Part shown: one piece after another, positions 50,330 through 60,100 of the stretch
Layout: each line of letters opens with the position of its first letter
How positions within the stretch are numbered: position 1 is the first letter of the stretch
Assembly: GCA_035651995.1 (NCBI GenBank)
Contig: DASRER010000006.1
Coordinates: 1 to 64,000, forward strand
Reading direction: 5' to 3'
Length of the DNA: 64,000 bases
Source of the DNA: Terriglobales bacterium
Lineage (GTDB): Bacteria > Acidobacteriota > Terriglobia > Terriglobales > Acidobacteriaceae
Position numbers and translations under genes: made by a program
The notes under the pieces: model-generated
What the model saw: only the letters and a program-made list of their open reading frames with translations
Told to the model about the DNA's origin: nothing
The model's database searches: none

Positions 50330-53300
50330 ATGGAGCGCAACTTCCGCAACACTGTTTCAATTGTGCTGATCGCGGCCCTGGCCATGTTGCTGGCCATTCC
50401 GGCGTTGGCGCAAACCAGCCGCGGCACCCTGACAGGGACCGTGACTGATCCCAGCGGCGCCGTGGTCGCGAACGCCACGGTCACGCTGACCAATACCGCG
50501 ACCACCGTCGCGCGCACCACCGAAACCAACAGCGCCGGCGTGTACCGCTTCGACGCGGTTGATCTTGGCGCCTACACCGTCGCGGTGAAGGCCGCCGGCT
50601 TCGCCGAGGTGAAGGCGAGCACCACCATCAACGCCGAGCGCACTTCCAGCTACGACTTCCAGCTGCGCGTCGGACAGGCGAGCGAAACGGTGACGGTAGA
50701 GTCCGCCGCCGCGCAGCTCCAGACCGAAGAGACCGTCCGCGGGGGCGCGATCCAGCCGCACGACCTTCTCAACCTGCCGATCATCGCGCAGAACTCGCTG
50801 AACCTGGTGCTGGTGCTTCCCGGCGTGGTCCGCTCGCGCCAGGGGGGCTCGCTCGACAGCGGCATCGGCTCGGTGAACGGCGCGCGCGCCCGCTCCAATC
50901 TGTTCCTGATCGACGGCGCGCTGAACCAGGACATCTCCGTGGCCGGCCCGGCTTTCACCATCACCAACAACGACGCGATCCAGGAAGTGGCGGTCCAGAC
51001 GTCGAACTTCACCGCCGAATTCGGGCGGGCGGGCGGCGCAGTGGTGAACCAGATCACCAAGGGCGGCACCAACAGCCTGCACGGCACCGTGGCGGAGGTC
51101 TATCAGAGCGAAGTGCTGAACTCGGCCACGCAGACGCAGCTCAACGCCTTCTTCAACGCCGGTCAGACGGGCGTGCTGAAGCCGGCCTACAAGGAAAACA
51201 TCCCCGCCTTCACCATCGGCGGGCCGGTGATCATTCCCCACCTTTACAACGGGAAGAACAAGACGTTCTTCTTCGGCGCCGGGCAGTGGGACCGCTTCTC
51301 CTCCGGCGGCGTGCAGCAGGACTTTACACTTCCCACGGCGGCGGGCATCGCAACCCTGCAGCCGCTGGCCGCGACATGCCCCAACGTGGCCCTGCTGCTC
51401 ACCACGCTGAATGGCGAAGTTGCGCCCACGGCGCTGGGTGCTCCGATCAGCATTGCCATTCCAAACCAGATCGCGAACACCTCGTGCGGTGGTGGCGCGC
51501 GCGCCGGCCAGTCGGTACAAGTCGGCACGTTTAGCCGATTCGCACCGTCGCTCGTGCTCGACAACAATCACTCCGTGCGCATCGACCACGTGGCCTCGCA
51601 GAAGCAGACCCTGAGCTTCCGCTGGCTGTATGACGACACCACCGCAACCGCCTCGTTCATCGGCCTTGTCCCTGGCTTCGACAGCAACTTCCAGGGCCGC
51701 ACGCTGAGCGCGACGTTCAACGACACCTACATCATCAACAACACCTGGACGAACGAGTTCCGCTTCAGCTTTGAGCGGTTCAACTTCCAGTTCCCGCTGG
51801 CGGATTCCAACGGCATCGGCGCCACGCTGCCGGAAATCACTATCTCCGGCCTGTTCGCCTCGGGCAACAACCTGGGTGTTCCATCCACCTTCCCGCAGGG
51901 GCGCGTGGCCAACAGCTTCCAGTACCAGGACACGATGTCGAAGGTGGCGGGTAAGCACACCTTCCGCTTCGGCGGCGAAGTGCTTCGCCAGCTGGCGCGG
52001 CAGGTCGCTCCGTTCAACGGTCGCGGTCAGATTGCCTACGCCAACTTCACTCCCAACGCCGCTCAGCAGGTGTTCACTGGCGGCTCCATTACCGGCCTGG
52101 CTAACTTCGTCGACGATTTCGTGACGTCGGCCTCGAACGTGGCGGCGATCTCGTTCGGCAGCGGCCTGTATCGTCCGAATCTGTTTACTTACGGCCTGTT
52201 CTTCCAGGACAGCTGGAAGTTCACGCCCAACCTGACGATTTCGGCCGGGTTGCGCTACGACAACTTCGGCCAGCCGGCGAACATCTTCAAGTTCCCGGCG
52301 TTCACCGGGTTCTGCGACGCCTGCGTGAACGACGGCAAGCGCGTGAACCAGGACAACAACAACTTCGGCCCGAACCTTGGCTTCGCCTACAACCCGCAGT
52401 GGTCGAATGGGTTCCTGGGCAAGCTGACGGGCAGCGGCCGGACGGTGATCCGCGGCGGATACGCGGTGAGCTACGACACGTTCTTCAACAACATGTTGTC
52501 GAACATGGCGGCCGGTTCGCCGAATGCCTTGACCAACCTGAACATTCCGGCAGCGCCGTCGGCAGCCACTCCACGCGGTTTGGGGAACATCCGCAACATC
52601 ATCCCCACGTTGCAGCCTGTAGCCATCACGCCGCTCTCCACCGTGACGTCGGTTTTCAACCAGAACATCCGCAACCCCTACGCCAACCGCCTCTCGTTCG
52701 GAGTTCAGCGAGAGACGTTCGGCAACATGGTGGTGGACCTGTCGTACGTCGGCCTGCTGGCGCGGCAGCTGTTCTACACCAACCCGCTCAACCCGCAGCT
52801 CCCCAACGCGACCAACACCGCGCCGGGCGCGCGCTTGTTCCCGAATCGGGGCATTATCCAAGTCCGCGACTCGGGCGCAACCAGCAACTACCACTCCATG
52901 CAGTTGGGCGTGAAGCGGCCGCTGCGTTGGACGCCACTGGGTGAGATGGGCTTCACCTCCAACTACACCTGGTCGCGCAATATGGACACGGCATCGGAGA
53001 TCTTCGCCACCAACTCGTCGGCGCAGAACCCCTCGCTCTCGCCGGCGCTTCATCCGCTGAAGGAGTTCGACTACGGCCCGTCGGACAACGACCGTCGCCA
53101 CGCCTGGGTCACCGCGTTGCAGTGGAACGTGCGCGGCCCCAAGAATGGCGTCCTCGGTCAGGTGCTGGGTGGCTGGAACTTCTCGCCCATCATCACCGTC
53201 CAGAGCGGCATTCCGTTCACGGTGCTCCAGGGTGCGGGCGCTGACCGCGATTTCGACGGCTCGACCATCGGTGATCGTCCGGACATCGGCAACCCCAATG

Positions 53301-53725
53301 CTCCGGTCAACACGCGTGCGAGGAGTGTCGCGATTGCGACCTGCTCCACCGGGTTCCAGAACATTGACACGCTGGCCTGCGTCACGACCAACGACGTGCA
53401 CTTCGTCCTAGCCAACGGCGGCAGCCAGCCCGTCAAGGGTATTGTGGAAGGCCGCAACGCCAACTACACGCCGGGACAGATGGTGGTGGATGCCAACATC
53501 ATCAAGCAGTTCAAGCTGACCGAGCGCTGGAAGTTCGAGTACCGCGCTGAGATATTCAATCTCACGAATACTCGAAACGTGGTCACGCCTTCCACGCGAA
53601 TCAACGTGAACACCACCGCTGCCGGTCAGTTCATCAACTACAACCTGCAGAACCTCGGCCTTACCGCCCAGGGCAATGCGGTCGGCAGCCGCATTATCCG
53701 CATGGGCGTGAAGCTGATCTTCTAG
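50330..53725 (+). CDS. TonB-dependent receptor, Oar type, paralogue of the preceding gene
   Basis: 1131 residues with the same order as the upstream gene: signal peptide (VLIAALAMLLAIPALAQ), regulatory beta-sandwich (TSRGTLTGTVTDPSGAVVANATV, GVYRFDAVDLGAYTVAVKAAGF), plug (NLFLIDGALNQDISVAGP, EFGRAGGAVVNQITKGGTN) and barrel ending RMGVKLIF. The first 20 codons, the Shine-Dalgarno context (GGAGGAGAGATGGAGCGC) and the 3' terminator are nearly the same in both, pointing to tandem duplication followed by divergence mainly in the barrel and thus probably in substrate. Each copy has its own terminator, so they can be expressed separately. The ligand is unknown. Confidence 0.93.
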   Translation: MERNFRNTVSIVLIAALAMLLAIPALAQTSRGTLTGTVTDPSGAVVANATVTLTNTATTVARTTETNSAGVYRFDAVDLGAYTVAVKAAGFAEVKASTTINAERTSSYDFQLRVGQASETVTVESAAAQLQTEETVRGGAIQPHDLLNLPIIAQNSLNLVLVLPGVVRSRQGGSLDSGIGSVNGARARSNLFLIDGALNQDISVAGPAFTITNNDAIQEVAVQTSNFTAEFGRAGGAVVNQITKGGTNSLHGTVAEVYQSEVLNSATQTQLNAFFNAGQTGVLKPAYKENIPAFTIGGPVIIPHLYNGKNKTFFFGAGQWDRFSSGGVQQDFTLPTAAGIATLQPLAATCPNVALLLTTLNGEVAPTALGAPISIAIPNQIANTSCGGGARAGQSVQVGTFSRFAPSLVLDNNHSVRIDHVASQKQTLSFRWLYDDTTATASFIGLVPGFDSNFQGRTLSATFNDTYIINNTWTNEFRFSFERFNFQFPLADSNGIGATLPEITISGLFASGNNLGVPSTFPQGRVANSFQYQDTMSKVAGKHTFRFGGEVLRQLARQVAPFNGRGQIAYANFTPNAAQQVFTGGSITGLANFVDDFVTSASNVAAISFGSGLYRPNLFTYGLFFQDSWKFTPNLTISAGLRYDNFGQPANIFKFPAFTGFCDACVNDGKRVNQDNNNFGPNLGFAYNPQWSNGFLGKLTGSGRTVIRGGYAVSYDTFFNNMLSNMAAGSPNALTNLNIPAAPSAATPRGLGNIRNIIPTLQPVAITPLSTVTSVFNQNIRNPYANRLSFGVQRETFGNMVVDLSYVGLLARQLFYTNPLNPQLPNATNTAPGARLFPNRGIIQVRDSGATSNYHSMQLGVKRPLRWTPLGEMGFTSNYTWSRNMDTASEIFATNSSAQNPSLSPALHPLKEFDYGPSDNDRRHAWVTALQWNVRGPKNGVLGQVLGGWNFSPIITVQSGIPFTVLQGAGADRDFDGSTIGDRPDIGNPNAPVNTRARSVAIATCSTGFQNIDTLACVTTNDVHFVLANGGSQPVKGIVEGRNANYTPGQMVVDANIIKQFKLTERWKFEYRAEIFNLTNTRNVVTPSTRINVNTTAAGQFINYNLQNLGLTAQGNAVGSRIIRMGVKLIF

Positions 53726-53758
53726 TCTTGAACCTGGTAACCCCTGCATCCTCCAGGT

Positions 53759-53789
53759 AGCCCCGGAGAAATTCTCCGGGGCTTTTTTC
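53759..53789 (+). terminator. Rho-independent terminator of the second Oar-type receptor
   Basis: AGCCCCGGAG and CTCCGGGGCT pair around AAATT, followed by TTTTT. The preceding CCTGGTAACCCCTGCATCCT stretch also repeats that of the first receptor. Confidence 0.95.
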
Positions 53790-53930
53790 TTGCCTGCTGG
53801 AGCCAAGCTGCCCTCGGCCTGGCCGCCACCGATTCGCCCAGTCCTGATTTGGGAATTTCACCGGCTCCAGTGAGTGTCCTTTTGTGGCATTACGCTGGCG
53901 TCCAGACACGCCCGTGTAGATGCTTTATCC

Positions 53931-54347
53931 ATGCACAACGCGAAAGTTCTGGGGGGCGCGCCCGGCGAACAGGCCACGGACGGCGCGCCGACGGTCGCCC
54001 TCGACGCGGGTGTTTTGCGCTCACTGAGCGCGCCTGGAAACGCCGACCTCACCGTGCGCCTGCTGAGTCTGTTCCTTTCCGACACGCCCGGCCGTGTGGC
54101 CGAGCTTCTGCGCGCGGCTGACCTGGAGCACCGTGATACGGTGTGCCGGATCGCGCACTATCTGCACGGCAGCGCTGCCTGCGTGGGCGCGAACGAGATG
54201 GCGGGACGCTGCGGTGAGCTGGAGAAGCAGAGTGGCTGCGCATCGCACGGGGACCTGAGGCTGCTGGCCACCGCCATTGCGAACGCTTTTTCCCACGCCG
54301 AGGCGGAGGCGCGCGACTGGCTGGCGCAGGCGAGGACCGAGCCGTGA
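53931..54347 (+). CDS. Histidine phosphotransfer (Hpt) domain protein
   Basis: 138 residues, a small four-helix Hpt domain (about 25-130). The phospho-accepting His is H76 in CRIAHYLHGSAACVGANEMAGRCGELE. The usual AH-x-L-K-G-S-A motif has His in place of Lys (LHGSA). It would relay phosphate from a hybrid kinase receiver to a response regulator. Its TGA overlaps the start codon of the NarL-type regulator gene (GTGA at 54344-54347), strongly suggesting that regulator is its partner. ATG 53931 lacks a strong ribosome binding site, and longer in-frame extension is possible. Confidence 0.88.
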   Translation: MHNAKVLGGAPGEQATDGAPTVALDAGVLRSLSAPGNADLTVRLLSLFLSDTPGRVAELLRAADLEHRDTVCRIAHYLHGSAACVGANEMAGRCGELEKQSGCASHGDLRLLATAIANAFSHAEAEARDWLAQARTEP

Positions 54348-55054
54348 GCGCCGCGGCCACGTCCATGGGCGCGCTGGCCGAACGGCGTCCTGCGCCGGTC
54401 CGCATTCTGCTGGCCGACGATCATCCGGTGGTGCGGATCGGCCTGGCCAACCTGCTGAAGTCGCGTCCCGGATACGTGCTGGCCGGCGAAGCGGCCGATG
54501 CCCGCCAAACGCTTGACCTGGTCCGCAGGCTCAAGCCCGACGTGCTGCTGCTCGACCTCGCCATGCCGGATCTGTCGGCCGGCATTGACGTGCTGCGCCG
54601 CCTGACTTCGGCGCACAGGTCGCTGCGCGTGGTCGTCGTCTCCGCTTATACCGGGCGGGACCAGGTCCACCAGGTTTTGCAGATGGGCGCGCGCGGCATC
54701 GTCGCAAAAGTATCGGCGGCGCGCGAGGTGCTCGACGCCATCGATGCCGTGCTCCATGACCGCTACTGGCTCGGCGGACAGGTGGCCGGCAGCCTGGCCG
54801 ACATCCTGCGCACGGCCGGCCCCGAGCCCGAACGCCCCGCCCCGCGCCGCCGCTTCCGGCTGACCGCGCGCGAGCTGGAGATCGTGGGCGCGGTGCTCGA
54901 GGGCGGCACCAACCGCGACATCGCGCAGCAGTTCTCCATCAGCGAAGAAACCGTGAAGCGTCACCTCACCAACATCTTCGACAAGACCGGCGTTTCCACC
55001 CGCCTCGAACTGGCGCTCTTCGCAATCCACCACCAGCTCGTTCCGAAACGTTAG
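54344..55054 (+). CDS. NarL/LuxR-type response regulator
   Basis: 236 residues. Receiver domain (about 18-135) with acidic pair ADDHPVV, phospho-acceptor D71 in LLLDLAMPDL, Ser in VVSAYT and Lys in IVAKVSAAREVLDAI. The C-terminal LuxR-type helix-turn-helix (about 165-230) is LTARELEIVGAVLEGGTNRDIAQQFSISEETVKRHLTNIF. It should activate or repress transcription upon phosphorylation. It is translationally coupled to the Hpt gene and followed by a second receiver gene 157 bp on. Target genes cannot be told from the window. Confidence 0.94.
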   Translation: MSAAATSMGALAERRPAPVRILLADDHPVVRIGLANLLKSRPGYVLAGEAADARQTLDLVRRLKPDVLLLDLAMPDLSAGIDVLRRLTSAHRSLRVVVVSAYTGRDQVHQVLQMGARGIVAKVSAAREVLDAIDAVLHDRYWLGGQVAGSLADILRTAGPEPERPAPRRRFRLTARELEIVGAVLEGGTNRDIAQQFSISEETVKRHLTNIFDKTGVSTRLELALFAIHHQLVPKR

Positions 55055-55211
55055 TCACCGGCCGTCGCCCGCGCCAAACTTTCGGAACTTCCGCCGCGGT
55101 TACCGTCGTGGGACGCTCTACCACCCTCTCGTGATTCTGCGTTTCAGCGCCACCGCCTACTCTGCACATCAGGACGGAGCACAGCTCCTCATCATGCAAG
55201 GAGAATTGGTC

Positions 55212-55634
55212 ATGACACCCGAGGCGGAAGCGAACACCGGCGGCAATCTGCGAACGATGCAGGCTGCGCGCAATAAAACAATCCTGGTCGCCGACAGCGA
55301 TCCTGTGAGCCGCGAACTGTTGCGCGAACTGCTGCAGTCACGCGGTTATGCCGTCATCGAGGCATCGACCGGCCAGCAGGCCTATGACGACGTCATGGAC
55401 CTGCACCCGGACCTGGTCGTGATGGAACTATACCTGCCGGAGCTGCACGGGCTGACTGTGGCGCGCCGGTTGCGCACTGAGCCACAGTTTGCTGGACTGA
55501 AGATGATCGCCGTCAGCACCGTTCCTTACGACGATTGCGCCGCCCAGGCGCTGAGCGCCGGCTTCGATCGTTATATCGCGAAGCCCGCGCCGCTGCGACA
55601 TCTGCTGGCGGTGGTTGAGCAGGCGCTGCGATGA
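55212..55634 (+). CDS. Single-domain receiver with Glu at the phosphorylation site
   Basis: 140 residues, one receiver domain after a short N-terminal tail. The acidic pair is present (LVADSDPVSRELL). The strand that normally ends in the phospho-Asp reads LVVMELYLPELHG, so E72 replaces Asp. The Lys is present in YIAKPAP. Asp-to-Glu often mimics the phosphorylated state, so the protein may be permanently in the active form or act as a pseudo-receiver. ATG 55212 follows AAGGAG (55198-55203). The upstream ATG 55194 would bury that site. It is near the Hpt and NarL genes and probably part of the same signalling group. Confidence 0.85.
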   Translation: MTPEAEANTGGNLRTMQAARNKTILVADSDPVSRELLRELLQSRGYAVIEASTGQQAYDDVMDLHPDLVVMELYLPELHGLTVARRLRTEPQFAGLKMIAVSTVPYDDCAAQALSAGFDRYIAKPAPLRHLLAVVEQALR

Positions 55635-55786
55635 GCGCCGCTCCCCAGCTTGCTCGACGCTGCCGCTGCTTGCGGCTGCACTTGCGCCGCCTGGCCCGGG
55701 CCGCTCGCGCCAAGCGCGCCGCGCGCGCGCCGCTGCCTGACGGCGGCAGCTTCGCGCGCCCGCTGCCGGCCCGGCAAAGAACGTAG
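55631..55786 (+). CDS. Possible small Arg-rich protein
   Basis: 51 codons. The ATG overlaps the stop of the receiver gene (ATGA), and the TAG falls exactly at the base of a terminator hairpin, an arrangement expected of a real last gene of an operon. The product is Arg/Ala/Leu-rich (RRCRCLRLHLRRLARAARAKRA). I recognise no family, and GC-rich sequence often yields such frames by chance. Confidence 0.3.
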   Translation: MSAAPQLARRCRCLRLHLRRLARAARAKRAARAPLPDGGSFARPLPARQRT

Positions 55787-55823
55787 GCCCGGCGCGACCG
55801 GTTCGCCGGGCCCTGCGGTTTTC
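55786..55823. terminator. Terminator hairpin between the receiver cluster and the kinase operon
   Basis: GGCCCGGCG (55786-55794) pairs perfectly with CGCCGGGCC (55804-55812), followed by CTGCGGTTTTCG. It lies between convergent genes and can serve both sides, though the T-run is only four bases. Confidence 0.7.
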
Positions 55824-55833
55824 GAATCCGGAT

Positions 55834-57195
55834 CTAGTTCGCCGCCGCGCCGCTTTCGTATTCCTTCAGGATGACGGGCGAGATGAACTTCTGGTCAGGC
55901 GGATGGAAGCTCGCCGTCTGCCGCGCCTGGCTGAACGCATTCTTCGCTTCCAGCAACAGCCGGCGCTCCTTGCTGCCCAGGTAGTAGCGCGTGATCTTGC
56001 TGGCGCCGATGTAGAAAAACCCCAGCCCGGTCTTGGTGCCGCCGAACTCGATGTATTCCTTGATGTGGACCTCGGAATCTTCGAACTGTCCGCTGTAGAA
56101 CTCGCCGATGCCGCGTGCCAGCAGAGTATCGGCGTCGGCGGTCGCGGCGGCACTCGGCTTCTCATTCGCCTGCGGCCTGGGCAGCGCGCGCAAGCCGCCG
56201 CGCGCCGTGACGTTCGCCGGCTCCACACCCAGTACGGCGAGATACTTGCCGCGAGCCAGCGCCATGTCACCTTTGCTCTTGGCCGCTTCCGCCTCCTCCA
56301 GAGTCTTTGCGACGTCCAGGGTACGGGTAGGCAGCTTCACTGCGCCGACCACCTTCGCTGGCTGCAGGGCGCTGCCCGACTGCCCGCTCAGTCCCGCGCC
56401 GCCGCCCGACGTCGTGATTGCGCCTCCGCCGGCCTGATGCGAGCCGCCTCCGCCGGCCGCGCTTGCCAGTTGCTGCTGTTGCCTCTTTTCAGCTTCGGCG
56501 GCCGCGGCCATCAATTGCTGCGTCTGCGAAAGCTTGCCGCGCGGATCGCCCGGGCCATCTGCCCTGATCGCGATCGCCTCGTTAAAACGCTCGGTCGCGG
56601 CGCGGTAGTCCTTGGCTTCCAGCGCTTTGTTCCCGGCGGCCATCGCCTGCTCGTACTGGTTGATCTTGGCGAGATAGTCCTTGGCTTCGCCCGCCTTGCC
56701 GCCGGTGATCAGCAGGAAGCTGACCTTCGCGTCGCCGAAATTGCCCGCCTGGTACGCCGCCACGGCCTTCTGGAAGGCGGCCACCTGGCCCGCCTCGGTG
56801 CGCGCGGCGTTGATCTTGGCCAGATACGATCGCGCTTCGTCCAGGTGGGGGCCGTCTTTGACGTTTCGGAATTTCTGCTCGGCGTCTTCCAGTTGACCCG
56901 ACTGGAAGAAGCTCACAGCCTGGCTGAAATTGTCTTCGTACTTCTTTTTGACGCGCGCGGCCTCCTTGGTCATGACGTTGCACATCATGACGACGTCGCC
57001 GTTCTTGTATTTCGGATCTTCCGCCGCGATCGCGCAGTAGAGCTGCGCCGCCTCTTCGAAGCGGCCTTCTTTGCCGGCCTGGTCGGCCAGCTTCCACTGC
57101 TCGCCCTTCTTGTCGGCGAAGGCAGACGTCGCTCCGAGCGCCAGCAGCAGCGCGACCGCGAGGGCGTTAGTAGCTCTTGAGTAGCTTTTCAACAT
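55834..57195 (-). CDS. Secreted TPR-like repeat protein of the kinase operon
   Basis: 453 residues. Signal peptide (ALAVALLLALGATSAFA), then helical hairpin repeats resembling TPRs (WKLADQAGKEGRFEEAAQLYCAIAAEDP, FSQAVSFFQSGQLEDAEQKFRNV, FQKAVAAYQAGNFGDAKVSFLLI, NKALEAKDYRAATERFNEAIAI). A Gly/Ser-rich linker (about 245-280) follows, then a second helical part (ALARGKYLAVLGVEPAN, GIGEFYSGQFEDSEVHIKEYIEFGGTKTGLGFFYIGAS). It is probably periplasmic. Its ATG at 57195 overlaps the 3' end of the kinase gene by 29 bases, so translation is coupled. It may bind the extracytoplasmic part of the kinase or act in envelope assembly, which is inference. Confidence 0.8.
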   Translation of the reverse strand: MLKSYSRATNALAVALLLALGATSAFADKKGEQWKLADQAGKEGRFEEAAQLYCAIAAEDPKYKNGDVVMMCNVMTKEAARVKKKYEDNFSQAVSFFQSGQLEDAEQKFRNVKDGPHLDEARSYLAKINAARTEAGQVAAFQKAVAAYQAGNFGDAKVSFLLITGGKAGEAKDYLAKINQYEQAMAAGNKALEAKDYRAATERFNEAIAIRADGPGDPRGKLSQTQQLMAAAAEAEKRQQQQLASAAGGGGSHQAGGGAITTSGGGAGLSGQSGSALQPAKVVGAVKLPTRTLDVAKTLEEAEAAKSKGDMALARGKYLAVLGVEPANVTARGGLRALPRPQANEKPSAAATADADTLLARGIGEFYSGQFEDSEVHIKEYIEFGGTKTGLGFFYIGASKITRYYLGSKERRLLLEAKNAFSQARQTASFHPPDQKFISPVILKEYESGAAAN

Positions 57196-60100
57196 CAATC
57201 TGCTCGAAGACGGCATTGTACGCGCCGGGAACTTCATTGCTCGCCTTCACCTGGTCGCTGCGCTCGGCGCCATCGGGACCCGCGACCACGATGGTGTAGT
57301 CGCCCGGCGGAACCGCCACGCGCACAGGTGTCTGCTGGTTTACTTCGATCTTGCGTCCTTTGGCCGGCTGCAGATACTTCACCGTGCACCACGGCACCGC
57401 GTTGACTTCGATATACGTCGTTGCCGGCGGGGGACCGGAAAGCCTCTGGTACACGACGAACCCGAGCGCCAGCACCACCACGGCTGCGACCGCTGCCAGA
57501 ATCAGCTTCAGGTTCTTCGACGCGGCGGGCGCGGGCGCCGGCGGCGGAACATGCCGCGCGGGCGCCGGGGCGGCGGCCGCTTTCGCCGGGGCCGGCGCAG
57601 CCGCTGGAGCAGGCGCTTCCGCCGGCGCGACGCTTCCGGCCACCATGGTGTGCTGCGCGGGCGGCGCCGCCGTGCTGCGCGCCGGCGCCGGAACGGGCTC
57701 GGCCGCCGGCTCTTCGTACGAGCCCGCGATCATCGTCTGCTGCGCCGCCGAGGCCGCGCTCTCCGCGGTCACGACTTTGTCAAGTTGCGCGCCTTTCTTC
57801 TGCCGCTCCAGCGCGCTGGCCGCCTCCTTGCGCAGCGACTGGACCTGGTTTCCCAGCTCCGCCGGAGCATGCGGCAGCATATCGGCCACACCGTCGAGCG
57901 ACTTCATCACCGCCGCGTACTGCCGCGCCAGCAGCAGCGTGCGCGCATCACGGATGGCGCGCTCCACGGCGGTCTTGGCGATGCCGGCGCGCTTGCTCTC
58001 GACCTCGGTCGTCGCAGCCGCGATCTCCGGCGTCTCGCCGTGGGCCTTGCGGCAGGTAGCGACAATTTCCAGCGCCGCCTTGAAGTCGCCGCGCCCGCTG
58101 GCCGCGCGCGCTTTCTCCAGGGCGCTGACGATACTCTGCAGCCGCTCCTGCTCGCCGCGCGCGCCTTCCAGTGCCGCGCAGAATTCCGCCGAGCGCGCGA
58201 ACCGCTTGGGCTGCGACTCGAGGAAACCGACAGCTTCGTCGAACTTGCGCGCCTCCACCAGCCGCTTGCTGCGCGTGATGGCCGCGTCGATCTTCTTGCG
58301 CTCGTCGTCGGCGGCGCGCTGCGCCTGCGTGAGCAGCAGTCCCAGTTCTTCGTCCTTGGTCTCGCCCACCGTGGCCTGCAGCAGCGCGATGGCCTGCTCG
58401 TACTCGCCCTCGCCCATCAGCTTCTGCGACTCCTGCGCCACGCTCTCCACCTTCTGCCGCCGCGCCGCCTGTGCCGCTTCATCGCGCGCGAACTGCAGCA
58501 TGTCGGTGATCTCGCCAGCGCCCTCCATCACCGCGTGCGCCGCTTCCAGGATGCTGACCGCCTTCTGGTAGTCCTTGCGGCGCAGCGCGTCTTTTGCCTC
58601 GGCGATGACCTTGCTCTTGCGCTGCTCCAGTTCCTGGCGCTCGGCGCTGTCGCGCACGATCGCCATCAACACCTGGAGCCGCGGCTCGCCCGGAACTTTT
58701 TGCAGCGCTTTCTCCAGGATTTCGAGCGCCTTCTGCGCCTCGCCTTTGTCGAGCAGCTGGCGCGCCGCGGAGGTTTGCTCTTCCAGGAACTTGCGCTTCT
58801 CGGCCGACTCGCGCTGCTTTTCCGCCATGCCCTTCAGCTTGAGCAGGCCGGGATCGGCAGGGAACTTCTGCAAGCCGGCCTCGGCTTTTTCCAGCGCCAG
58901 TTTGAAGTTGTCGGAGTTGAGCGCGTCCTCGATCTCGGTGGTGAACTGCTGCAGTTCGCGGCGCTTGCGCTCCTGTTCGCGCCCGCTCTGCGCCAGGTTC
59001 AGCAGCGCGTGCACTTCCGGCAGCGTGGCGTCGAGTTTCTGCGCTTCCTGCAGGACCTCGAACGCCTGGCTGAACTTGCGCGCCGCAATGCCTTTGCGCG
59101 CTTCGTCGAGCAGTCCCTGGACCTTCTGCTGGCGGTTCTGCTCCGCCAGTTCGGCGGAGAGCGAGGAGTGCATCGCCTTGAGCTGCGCGTTGTCCGGGTC
59201 TTTCTTCAGCGCCTCTTCGATCAGCGCCAGGGCATTGTCGAGCTTGCCGCTCTGCTGGGCCGACTCGGCGCGCCGCAACGCTTCGGCCGCCGCTTCTCTC
59301 TTCGCCTTGGCGTCGGCCATGACCTTGCGCAGGTCGAGCAGTTCGGCGTTGGTCTTGTCGAGCGCAATCGCCTGATCGAGGGAAGAAAGTCCTTCGGTGA
59401 ACAGCTGCTGCGAGAACATCTCCTCGGCGTGCGAGCGCAGCTGGCGGACCTGCTCGTTGCGCTGCTGCTTCTGCAACAGCTGCTGGACTTCGGCGAGCAG
59501 GTCCTTCGCAACCGAGTGGTGGCTTTCCAGCCGCAGCACCTGCAGCAGCAGTTCCTTGGCCTTGGGCAATTCCGACTTCGCGACCAGCGTCTTCGCCGTG
59601 GCCACGTGCTCATCGATGAGCTGCCGCTTGAGTTTTTCCTGGACGCGCCCCAGGTCGAAGGCAAAGTCTTCCGCCGTCTGATAGCGTTCGTCGCGGTCCT
59701 TCGCCAGCGCCTTTTGCAGGACTTCTTCCAGCTCCGGCGGGGCATTTTCCAGGCGCGACGAAAGCGGCGGCGGGTCCTCGTTGACGATCTTCAGCAGCGT
59801 CGAAGCCGTGTCCGGCGCGTCGAACGGCAGCGTATAAGTGAGCAGCTCGTAAAGCATCACGCCGGCGGAGAAAATGTCGGTGCGGCGGTCCACCAGCTTG
59901 GCGCTGATCTGCTCCGGCGACATGTAGCTGATGGTGCCCACCACCTGGCCGGTGCGCGTGAGCGTGTTGTCGCCCAGGCGCGCGATGCCGAAGTCCACAA
60001 TCTTGATGCCGCCTTCCTTCAGCACCATGATGTTGGCGGGCTTGATGTCGCGATGCACGATGTTGCGCTGGTGCGCGTAGTGCAACCCGTTGCACGCCTG

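Noticed and set aside
50357-53401. A 1014-codon open frame antisense to the second receptor
   Set aside because: It mirrors the receptor gene in a GC-rich codon phase, has no start signal or recognisable domain, and its translation is rich in Arg, Val and His as expected of an antisense shadow.
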